A program made the position numbers and the translations under genes. Under the pieces are notes generated by a model. That model had not been told where the DNA came from. It saw nothing but the letters and a program-made list of their open reading frames with translations, and made no database searches. This document shows, one piece after another, positions 11,501-24,300 of a DNA stretch of 64,000 nt (position 1 is its first letter; each line of letters opens with the position of its first letter). This DNA is from Brienomyrus brachyistius (taxonomy: Eukaryota; Chordata; Actinopteri; Osteoglossiformes; Mormyridae): positions 9,045,363 to 9,109,362 of the forward strand of contig NC_064542.1 of NCBI RefSeq assembly GCF_023856365.1, in the 5' to 3' direction.

Positions 11501-14500
11501 TATATTTTTAACAAAAATCTTAACAAAAACACCACATATATATATTTACTGTAACACGGAAATTTGGGGTTAAATTGCTAAATATTAGATTGAATTCTCT
11601 ATTGTAACTCCCGATCTTACTTGTGTTGAGAAACAAGCAGCAATGAACAAGTTTTAAATCAGGCATTTATACATTCAAAACTTTGAATGTACAAAAAAAA
11701 GAACACACACACACACACACAAAATCCACTTACAGAGACAGAAGCAGCGATCGTCCCCTGTTCAGTACTTTCAGTAAGAACAACTTAAGAGAAAAGTTAT
11801 TTACTTATTTAGAACTTATACATCAAGCTGAAAACTAAAACCATTTGTACTTGTGCAGACATACTTAAAATTTGAAAATAAAAGAGATGGTTTCCAATTT
11901 AATTAAAAAGGCAATAACATGAAACATTGTTTTCCTAAGCAAATTAGTAAGCAAATTCCAGTATATAACCCATCAAATTTGCGTAAGGTTATGTAAATTC
12001 CCATAAGTAAAAAATCTTACCAAACAGTCCATCAGGGATCATGAAGACAGGAATATTGTCATTCAGGTCATCAATACTAATTGCCAGTTTAGCTAAAAAA
12101 TAAACAGAATTAAATAAACTGTAAATTATGGGCAGTTGTCAAAAAATTCAGAATATAAATATTATACTATTTGGAAAAAATATAAATGTAAGTAAATTTT
12201 CATTTATCCTATTTTTTAAGAGCTACTCAACATGTTAAGGAGATATTTTACTTTAAAGAGCACTGAAAACCTTTTTTTCCCACTTATTTATTTATTTTAA
12301 ATTATGAGTGATGAACCTTTCCCCCACTAACCTGGAAGACTGGTATTCACCCCTTTCTCTGTGAAAATATCCACCACTTGGACTTCCAGCAGAACTTGAG
12401 TACACTTCTCATAGTCAATCATGAATTCCTCGTTGACCATGACAGCACCTGTAGGCTCCACTATGAACCATTCCTTATCACATGGACCCATGGTTGCATT
12501 GCAGTAACAGTGCATGGAGATGAGCTCATAAATCAGGGAGTGGTTACTGTCCAGATCCCCGCCGACTATTGTACCCACCACCCCCAGACCAGTGGTATTC
12601 TCAGCTACATGCCACGTCAAATCTTTAGGCAACGTTGGTCGCTCGTCATTTACATCCAGCACATTCACCTTCACTTTTACTGTATCCTTTCTCTGCCCCA
12701 GATCTGTGGCCTCAATTGTTAGAGTGTATAGCCTTTGCCCCCGCTCATAATCCAGCTCAACATCTGGGTCCACAGATATGTTACCGAAAAAGCCCCCATT
12801 GTCTTCTGCTGAGGAGATGATAATGAAGTTCCCAAAGCTGCCATCAGTGATACGAAAAGAGATGCGATTGTTAATCTCTGTTTGGTCGGCATCATCAGCA
12901 AACACTGAGCCCACAAATGACCCTGGAAAGGGAAAGCTGTAATATAGACGACTTCACTGCTGCATTCTGCTTCAATATTTGTTAATGTATCCTGTATATA
13001 TTGAGTATAACTTCAAAACCTCAAAACTGAGCAAAGAAATATTTACCCGATTGGGCTTAAATAATTGCTTTGCCATTTGGGTAATTATAATTATATACTG
13101 GAGAAATCTGGATACGGGTGTGACCTTATTCGATCCTGGACCAGACGTGACAATGAACAGCAAATGTTTAATTACCTTTTTCCCGTTCCTTGATGAAAAA
13201 TTCATTTTTACTTTCTTTTAAAAGTGGTGTGTTGTCATTAATATCCTGGAAAATATACAGGTAATTTTTTCATTATTATTGTCGCTGTTGTTTACTGTTA
13301 ATCATAAATTTTCATCACCATTTCTCATATATTTGTACTTAAAAATTGTGTTTCTAGTGAATCCTTTTCTAGCAACAATTTAGTTAAGCAGCTGAATGTT
13401 ATTTTTCCGTAAAAGCCTCACCTCCACATTGACTGTAACTTTCACACACGTGGCTCTAGGCGGTATTCCCATGTCAGTAGCTGTTACATTTAACACAATC
13501 GCCCCATTAAGTAAGGGATTAATTGCTTCTCGATCTAACTGATATTTATTTTGTAACTCTCCAGTGTCTATATTGATGGTGAAGTTATGACTGAACTCAC
13601 TACTCTCGATTCTGTATTGGATCTTGCTGTTGTTTGTTGCCGTTTGATCGCCATCAGTGGCCTGCAGAAAATACCAAATACAGCATAAATTCATTGGTTA
13701 GACATGACGTCTTTTAACGTGAAATTAGTAGCACAGCCAGAATGTTAATTTACATTTTTGTTATAATAAAAGGCTCCATTGTCCAAGGCAAATTACGTTA
13801 AGTACTCACATGGATTTGCAGCGATAATGGCTGACTTAGTCCTTCCTTCACAAACTCGACATATGACTCCCTGGGTATGTTCGGGGTCATGTCATTTATG
13901 TCTAGGAGGCTGATCTCCAGGTTAGTTCTCCCTACATGTTTGTTGCTGTCTGTTGCTTGTAAAGTAGCATAGAAAGATGCACTGACCTCACGGTCAATCA
14001 GTTTGCCATCAACCACTTTAATGGTACCAGTCCTTGGACTGACATTAAAGTACTTCAATCTGAAAAATAAACATTATGCAGTTCATACAATATTAAACAG
14101 TCATAAAGGATGTGTCAGTCACTGCCTGGTATTCTCATAGGGTTAACCACCTCATGGCTGACAGCATAAGTCTATCGTTACATCCATCCATCTATTTTCT
14201 ATACCCACGTGTTCTTTGCAGGGTTGTGGGGGTCCAACACAGGGCAATATCTAGCTATTGAAAAGATCCAGGGCTAAGTCAAGTTTATCTGGGGCTTGAC
14301 TTTTCTTTTGAAGGGAGACTGGCATCAGGATAAAGGGGCTAGACTTAAAATATTCGGGGCTATGGCCCCGAGTGATCGGACCCAACGACATCCATCGTCT
14401 AGAGCCTTTCCTAGAAGCTATGGGAGCAAGGTAAAGAATCTGGAGGTGGATCATTTAGGTCCAGAAAGCAGAAATCTAGACCAAGATAATGTTTCAGCCA

Positions 14501-15353
14501 ACCAGTTGAGTACCACATAACTATATTGTAATACCTAATCATACAAGGAAATCTCCAATCACACCAGGATAAGAGATTTAAAGATTCAAACCACTGATTC
14601 CAACATGTACATGTAACTTTTAGTGTCTATATAGTTAGTGCTGCTTGAGTGGCAAACTTACATGCTGTCTGGTAAAAGTCTGTAGGTGATATAGTTTATA
14701 TCTTCTGTGTCTGGATCTGCTGCCTGCAAAACCAAATGCAAAAGGTGACACTAAATTGCGAACATAGTATCTTTTGAAACAGTCCAATAATCTACAAATC
14801 CTGCAAAATTGGCTTCTTTGTCTCCTTCTGTTGTTTTTATTTAGATGAGCATCTTGCTTTATGTTTTTGCAACTTTAAGAACACCTTTTCATTGTCTGAC
14901 CATTGTCTGTCATTTGACTGGCAATTTAACTATTGATCTTGAACTTGCAGTATTGCTTTTATGACTATTTAAAGATTAAACTGTAACTCAGAGAGTTAAT
15001 AGAACTTATCATAAATCCATCCATCCCATCCATGCATCAAAAAATCTGAATAAAGATAGCCGTACTGTAATGGTGGCTATAACTGTGCCCTTTGGACTGT
15101 GTTCCTTGACTTCTATATCATAGGTTTCATGCTGGAAAGTTGGCGTGTTGTCATTAATGTCATTGACCTGAATGGTGACAGTTGCTGTGGAACAGCAGTC
15201 CATGCTGGAGATGTCAGTAGCTACAACCTGCAGGGACAAGAAATGTATATTCCTCCTCCATCATCGCAGAAAGTGCTTATTTAAATAAAAAAAAAACCTA
15301 CCAACTACTTGGCCATGTTTAACAAATTTCTAAAAGCTACACAGAAAACACGC

Positions 15354-15388
<35 letters not shown>

Positions 15389-18300
15389 TTAATCCCTGGT
15401 ATATGCTTCCATGTGCTATGAATGTGTTAAGATCCCAGCCTTCTTCAGCTGGGCCTGCCTTATTCATACCTAGCATTTTGTCAACTACATTAAATTGATA
15501 GCTCTAGTAAGCAAATCCCAAACCTTGACAGCCAGTAAGATCATAATCCAAACTTACCTCAATTATCATAATTTTCTTTTCTTCATAGTCAATATCTTGT
15601 GGATTGTTAACATGAATTTGGACCTGAGCCTCTGAAGTGGCAGATGAAGGTGACGCATAGAAGGTGTCTTTGTCTTGCCCTTCCAAGTGTAAGCTGAATG
15701 TAGCATTTGGCCCCTGAGTTAATGAACAAAACAGTGAGACATCAAAATAATATGAGGTTGTTGTCCCTTTCACAAGATCTACAAAGAACGCATGATTGGT
15801 GCTTCTTGCTGCTCAACCGTATCCCTTTAATAGATGACAAGACGTCATTATTGCTCTGATGTTCCAATGGAAGACTCTCATTCAATCCTGAGTGGCCTCT
15901 TCCTGATTGGAGGAACTCAGCCTTCAAAAGATGGAGCTGTCTGTTTTGTTTGGTTAGTTTTGTTGCATGTTTGCTCACTTTTGACTGATTTTTATGTTAT
16001 GCTCCCATAACCCGCTCAAGAGACTGCAGGTCTTAATGATGGTGCATTAAAAGTAAAGTCATTTTATTAGGTACACCCAGTGCTGGTGCTAGACATACTG
16101 GGTCCCCCACCAAGACCAATCCAAATTTTTTTAGAGCCCCTGATATTCAGGGTCCCTTGGAATCATTCTCACTTTACCCAACTTCATGATGAGTACACCT
16201 AGCTAGTTATAAGCAGAATGACTTCAAGGGTAGATGTGTTTAGACCAGTGACTTTCACAGTGTGGGACACGCCCCCCCTGGGGGGGATGCAGTGGCACTG
16301 TGGGAGGGGTGCAAGGCACAACAAATCCCAAGTTGAGAGTGCGTTAAAATGTGTAGCGGAACCAGAGCATGTGAGTGGAGTGAAGCAACGAGAGTTTCCG
16401 CACATCGCACACAGAGCGATACGCCTCCCCCCACTCACAGCCACTGCAGACTGCTCCGCTCATTATCGCTCCAAAAAAAGAAAACAATCAGCATTGTGTT
16501 TTAATTTTAGCTTAAACTGTATTCTGGCATCAAATAACTGAGCAGTCAAATCCACATTAAAGAGAAATTATTTATTTCAAGATGTGAGCAGGTTGCCAAC
16601 AGTCAGTTGGTTGGTGTGTGATTTTCAATTAGAGACAAGTCTGCACACAAGTTTACTTGTATATAATAGTTTTATTATCTTGTTAATAGACTGTAGAGTT
16701 TGCAAGCTACCCCACTGCTTTTGATGTAGCTTATTTGAGGTTTATTATGGAATAATATAGATTTACCATATGATTTGCTGTGTGTCATGCCAGAAGCGTG
16801 GCAGTTGGTGACCTTGTGAAAGTGGAGTGAGATGGAATAAGAAATAAGGAGATGCTCCAATATGCTGCTCTGTGCTCGCTCACGCTCTAGCCAAAATCCT
16901 TCAGCGCTCGCTCACGCTCCGACCAAAATCCTTCCACACTCGCTCACGCGCCGGCCAAAATACTTCCGCGATCGCTCACGCTCCGCCCAAAATCCTTCCG
17001 CGCTCGCTCACGCTCCGCCCAAAATCCTTATGCGCTCGCTCACGCTCGGACCAAAATCCTTCCGCGCTCGCTCACGCTCCGGCAAAATCCTTCCGCGCTC
17101 GCTCACGCTCCGGCCAAAATCCTTCCGCGCTCGCTCACATTTGGGCCAAAATCCTTCCGCGCTCGCTCACATTTGGGGCAAAATCCTTCCGTGCTCACTC
17201 ACTTTCCGGCCAAAATCCTTCCATGCTCACTCACGTTTGGGCCAAAATCCTTCCGCGCTCACTCACGCTCCGGCCAAAATCCTTCCGTGCTCACTCCCGC
17301 TCCACTCTGCTCACATACCCTGAGCAAAACCAAAGTTGAATGTATGTTTTTTAAGTGGGAGCAATAGCAAACAGTGGCTTTGGGTTTTCATTTTTCTTTC
17401 AGATGACGAAACAAACATAAAATTAAGCATGGACATAATACATACATACATATATGCACACACACACATGCACATAAAAATAAGATATATTGTACAGTGA
17501 TATTATGCATATGATAGCAATTTAAAAGCCTTCCCAGTATTTGCAGTAACCGCCCAATATATTCCTGCATTTGTTGGCTCAACCGCTAGCATAACATGTT
17601 TAGCTTATCTGAGGAGAAGAGACTCAGTGCTTCCCCAGGGTTTCCTAAATCTGCATAATGGCTCATAAGCATGTGCCTCAGGTCAGGGGAGAAATACCAA
17701 GTTAGAGCATATTAATTGAGTTTGGACCCAGAAGAGGGGGGGGCTATGGAAGAGGATGAACACATTTTTTTTCTTTTCTTTTTTTGATGACTCACAGGCA
17801 GGAGCCCGAATCTGCAGTTGTGCAGCTACTTTCTTCTCCTTTTTCTTTTTCCATTTCTTTTTGTGGAATAATGTTGATTTATCTATTTTCCCAACTTAGT
17901 TACCTTAGTACTGGGTGGCAGTGGTGGCCTAATGTTTAGGGACGTGCACTTGTAATCAAAACATTGCTGGTTTGAATCCCAAACCAGCAAAAAAGTACCA
18001 CTGTACTATCTTAGGCAAGGTACCCCCCCAAGCAGTGCTCCCTGGGTGCTGAATTAGCTGCCCCCTGCTATGTCACACATGAGTTAAACGCAGATGACAC
18101 ATTTTTTTGTTGCTACGGTGTGTCGGCGATGATGACTAATCACTTTCCCCACTTTATTAATTTATTTTCTTTGTAAATGTCAGCCACGCCCCCAGCAAGC
18201 CACTCAGCTGCCCTGGATGGCCAGGATTACCCCTTACAGGATCAATACCTCATCAAGTTATTAAGTTAATCAATTAGGCAAGTTGGTGGTGAAATTTTAC

Positions 18301-21300
18301 AGATACATAAAATATCTGTTAGTTGCTGGGATGTCTCCAAGGAGCAGAAGTTCTTCAAGCCATCCAACATAATAATGTTTTGGAGAACAGAATAAATTCT
18401 TGTTTTTTGTGTGTTGTTGTTCATTTGCATATATTCTATGTTTAATTGTTTGTAATAAATATACATCTACTATCTATATACTCTACTATCTATATACTCT
18501 ACTAAATATACTCTACTATACTACTATACTATACTCTACTAAATGTACATGTACTGCCTAGAAAACCTGCTTTAAGCATTCTCTTTAAACATAAATTCCT
18601 AAGACTTGCACCATTTTTTATATGTACACCTGTTGCAAGTTATCTAGAATCTAAATTGAAAAAGAAAAGGTAAGTCTCACCTGGTCCGGATCTCGTGCAA
18701 AAATGTTCAAGCCTGTTACAGAAACACCTACAGAAGAATGTTCATTGATATCACCGCTGAAGCTGGTTGCTTCTGTGTTTAAGGGGCACAGCTTAACAGT
18801 GCAGTAATAAAACTTAGGTTTGTTGTCATTGATATCACCAATGGTGATCTTCATATCTGTCAAAGTGTTGGAAAAAGTTCCATGAACATTTTCTGTGGTT
18901 TCACTGGCCTGGAATGCAAGAGGGAGAAGACACCTGACAATTTGATCAAAAATACCTAGAACTACATAAATATGATTAGAAAACATTTAAATATCCATAC
19001 TATAGTCCCTGCCTCTAAATGACCGGACGACTGGCACTTACCATAAGGGTGAGTATAACTGTGGTATCAATGTCCAACAATTCTTCTCTATCAAAAAGCT
19101 TTTTGACAGATATGTCACCAGTACTTTCACTGATCTCAAATAAATCAGGTCCTTTGCTACCTATGATGACAAAGATTATGAGTAAATTGACATTTCAAAG
19201 TGCAACATCTCTTACAACAATTAGTATCTTCCAGGAGTAAGCAATTTATTTTGTTGTTGTGAGATGTTCTCTACATTAACTAGGCTGATCCTTTTTTCTA
19301 ATATGATCATTTTTCCAAAAAAAAATCTGATTTACCATTTCAGTTTTCTTAATTTTTTGTTAGACTGGAGAGTAACATGATGTTCATTGAATGTTCTTGT
19401 GTCACCCTTCTGGTACTTGAATAGTCTTACTATGTTATTGCTTAGTTTGAAGTTGTTGAGTGACTCCTCCAATACTCTTCACACTTGTACCTAAACATTC
19501 ATTCCTCAACCTAGCTACCCTCATGCCTAGTTGACTCCTTGGCAACATGTATGTTTGCAATGTTCTATTTACCTTATTTGTACACCACTTTGGTCAAAAC
19601 TGTCTGAGAAATATGTAAAATGTAAAGGTAAAATTTGTCCATGTTAAGCAGACTATTCCTTTTCGTTACCATTTTATATCTTGCTTTGCTTTGCTTCAGT
19701 CTTCAGGAAATTATATCATCACCAACTGTCCCGCCTACCATCAGTAGCAATGAATTGAAACACAATATATTTAAACATAATGTGAAATTATTGTGCCATG
19801 AATAAGTATTCTGGCCCCAACACTATTTTCATATTGTATTGTTTCAAATTCTAAAATTACAATCACCAACAGAAGTACTCTGACTAAGTTGCAGGAGTAA
19901 GTGACTACATCTGGACAATCTCCAAGGCATTACACAAAAACAGCCTTTATGGAAAAGTAGAAATGAAGAAATCCTGGCCTGTCCTTGTCTTTAAAGCAAA
20001 AAATATGGTGGAAGGCAAAGGTAGGTAGGTCTGCACCGTAAAGCAAAAATTCAGACCAAGATTTTTACTTTCTGAACCTGAACTATCTACCTCTGGTGGA
20101 AAGTCGTTTGGTCTGATGAATCTAAAGTGGAACTTTGAACACTATGCGGTGTCGGGTGGCAGCCTCATGTCGTTGAGATTGCTTTATACCCTTCCGAGCC
20201 TAACAATCTGTGGGCTTGATGGGAAGATGTACGTTGAATAATATGGACAGATGATATAGAGGAAAACCTGCTACCTCTGCCAAAAGTCTGGGGAAGAAGT
20301 TTGTCTTTAAATAGGACAATGAACCAAAGCACACTGCTAGAGCAACAATCCTGTGGCTTAAAACGAACTCCAACTAACAATACAGCTCTAGCCTATCTCC
20401 CGGTTTTTCCTGCCTCAGACACTCTCGGCAGATACTCTCCCCAGCTGACCGTCATCAGCCTGCAAGCCTTCCCATTTCGCTGGTGCTCTAACCTAGGCAT
20501 CTGGCCGTAACAATTTGGCCTTTATCAAACATCATTTTTACGATATAGTGGAAATTATTGACACATGCGGGTGGTCATAATGTTTTGGCTCATTGATGTA
20601 TACACAGGGGTTCGACCATGAAACTGAAACATCTGTTGTTAGACCACAATAATTTGTTAGTATGGTGTAGGGCCTCCTTCTGCGGCCAATACAGCATCGG
20701 CTCATCTTGGGAATGACAGATGCAAGGACAATGCAATGGTCCTGCACAGTGGCCAGGTGGATTTTGAGCCATTCCTCTTGCATAACAGTGGCCAGGTCAC
20801 TATGTGATGCTGGTGGAGGACAATGTTTCCTGGCGGTTCCTCCAAAACACCCCAAAGTGGCTCAATAATATTCAGATCCAGTGACTATGCTGGACATGGG
20901 AGATGATCAACTTAATCAATGTCACCAGTCTTGCTGTGCGTATTGGTGCATTATCATCCTGATACATGGCACCACCTTCAGGGTATGTATGCACCACCGT
21001 AAGGTAATGTTTGAACCACTGGATGAACATGGCCCTCCAGAATGGTTCAGTAGTCCTTGGCAGTGATGTGCCCATCTAGAACAGAAAGTGGGCCTAGAGA
21101 TTACCATGATATTGCAGTCCAAACCATCACTGTTCCACCCCCATGCTGCACTCTGGGTACACAACAGTCCAGGTAGTAAGCCTCTTTGAGGCTTCTCCAC
21201 AGTAACTCTCCTGTATGTGTAGTGCAGGTGGACTCATAGGAGAACAATACATGTTTCACATTGTCCACAGACCAAGATTTCCACTGTTGGCACCACATAA

Positions 21301-24300
21301 ACAGACATCTGGCATTGGCACAAGTGAGCAAAGGTTTGGCTGTGGTCCATCCTTTGTGGTGGTATGCCAACATTACCCTGGATACTGTGGCTCTCGATAC
21401 ACCACAAAGACCTGCTGTCCTGGTCACAGATGTGCCAGCAAGACACACACCAGCAAATTGTCCTCTTTTGAACTCTGATATGTCTCCTATTATGTTGTGT
21501 GGTTTGCAATATTTTATTTACAGCTGTGCTATTGCTTTGCTAATTCAACCTTCACGCTCTGCTCTTACTGATGGAAAGTGCAATCATAGACTTGAAACCT
21601 CAAACACTGTATTAGCTAGTGTTTCAGTTTCATTGTCCAACTCCTGCAGATCAGGAGCATAGAGCAGGACAGACTTCAGAGCAATGCATTTTACTACTGC
21701 AAAAGATGTTCTAAAAAGGTTTTATTTTCGGTATCAGAAATCAAGAAAATATTTTGACATTCAGCATATGTTCTACATTTATTTATGTAAGCTTGCAAAT
21801 GTTAAGAGACATCCCTGAAAAGCATATACACTATATCTGTGTAATACATTTAAATGAAAAACAAAATTACTCTTACTTTGAATGCGGTAAAGCATGGAGG
21901 CATTGACTCCCTTGTCCGGATCTATAGCTCTCACTTTAAAGACAGAGTGACCCTAAAATTGAAAGAAATATTGTATAGTGATATTATGACTGGTTGCATT
22001 TTAACATACTGTATATCACCATGTCTGTTATGAAAAAGTCTTATGCAGTGAGTACTTACTACAGGTGTGTTCTCAGTGACAGTAACTGCATATGGAACAT
22101 TAATAAACTGTGGATCAAGGTCAGGAACATCAATTACAGTGATGGATGCAAATGCTGTACTGGACTGAATGATATTCTTTCCATGATAAAGTCCACCACA
22201 GTCCTATTAAAGGTAGGATTTTAATCAAAGTGAGTATTCAGCAAAATAGATAATGTACAGTTTATTCAAGTAAAACCATAAAAAGAAAGTATATTTATCA
22301 TGATTTATATGTTACCTTATTACCTTCTACACTTACCGATGCATTGATTTTTAACTGATAAAAAGAGCTTTTACTTGTATAATTTAAACTTCCTGCAAGC
22401 TTAACTTCACCATTTCGATTAGAGATTGAAAACAGGTCAATTCCATCACTTGGTACAACCTAGACAACATAAGAGAAAACAATCAAAATAAATATATTTT
22501 CATGACTTTGCTAAAGCTATGGATTGATTTTAAAGATATATAGTAAAGTGCTACTAAAAGTCTCCTTACATTATCAATTTTGTAAATTACAATTTTTGCT
22601 AAACCGTCATCAGGATCATTGGCTGTAACCTGAAGCAGAACTGTGTTTTCAGAAGTATTCTGGGGAAAAAGATGACTGTTATTTCAACTATTAATGCAAC
22701 TTAAAGACAATTCAGTATAATATGAGGAACACAGCAAAAACATATTTGCAGTTTGTTTAAAATGATGTTGGTATGAAATGAGAATTTATCGTTATTGAGA
22801 AAACAATAGAGTAACAGAGGCTCACATGCGAACCAAGACCACAAGTTAAGAAGAAACATAAAAAGCGGGAACATTTTCAACAAGTACACGAGTATCACTT
22901 ACTTCTGGGATGTGTATATCATATGAAGGAGGATCAAACATCGGTCTGTTGTCATTTGCATCATCCAAAATTATGCGAACTTCTTTTGAAACCTATTAAA
23001 ATGCAGTCAATTATATATTTTTGTGAGATATGTACACATACACACATAAAAAAAGAGAAAGAGTACTCACCTCATGGTAGACACCATCCGAAACACCAAC
23101 TGTTACAAAAAAGGTGTCCGTTTGCTAAGGAAAAATATGAAAGGCTTAATTAAACTGTCCTTGCAAAGTTATGCTGTGATAATACATAGTAGGAATAGGT
23201 GTAGTAGTAATAATAATAATAATAATAGTTGCCTTGAAAAGTTTTCCAAATAGTATGTTTTTTATTGAATGGTATATTTACCGTAATTGTTTTCCCACAA
23301 GAAATACTACTTAGTTGCACTCGAAAATAATGTTTACTTTATACATGTTGTTTAAGAATCATTAAGTAACAAACACAGGTATGAATTAAAAAAAATCAGG
23401 AAGATAAAATGAATACAGTGCTACAGAGGGGCTGCAAACAGATAATCATGCGTGTTACATTATTAATTTGTTTTTCTTATAGTCATGAGAAGGAACTTAC
23501 CTCTCTGTCCATAAGAGAACGTATTGTTACATTTCCTGTGGTTCGATTTACAGTAAAGTAAAAAGAATTTTCTCCTGTGAGTGAGTAACTTAATGGGTCA
23601 TCATCTGCATCAGTTGCTATAATGTTAAACGCAAATTCACCTAATGGAGAACAATAGTTAAAAGCAGGTGGATAATCTTAAACTCTTAAATATGCTGCCA
23701 TTTTGGTGCAAGTTGCTTTGAACTGGGTTTCTTATCATTTAAATATATTGAGTAACATTTTTTAAAAATTCCTACAAAAAAGCACAATAACATGCTAATA
23801 TGTATTACTTATTAGAATTATTATTAAAATTATGTATTCATACACACATATGAGACATAACTATGTCTGAGTGGGTCTTTGGACGAAGGTGACCCAGTCT
23901 CCTCAGTCCCTGCTCCTTGGGTCCACAAAAACGTAAACACTGTGTTGCATGTATGGAAGAGCGTTATTTTAATGTGAAAGTGATTGGATTTTTCCAATCC
24001 AAAGTCGGATACGAATATAAAACATTAAACAAAAAAGTACCCTTGTTCTAGTAATTGTTAGCTAGCTGAAGGCACACAGTAATCTTGGTAACTAGCATAA
24101 GCACTAGCTACAGGGCATGAAATGAATTTCTCACAGGGGGGGGAAATTCCCCTCTTTTGTGTAGCATATGGGAAGAAATTTTAGATTTTTTTAATTTTTA
24201 ACTTTTTAATTTTCAATTTAATAGCCGTGGAATTTTTAGTGCATTGTTGGGTGCACATAGCATCTACCTAAACATTTTCACAGTAACTTAAAGCACATAC

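Noticed and set aside
16862..17339. Arg/Ser-rich open frames of over 150 codons
   Set aside because: Produced by the 32-bp repeat in every frame; no start context or splice support.
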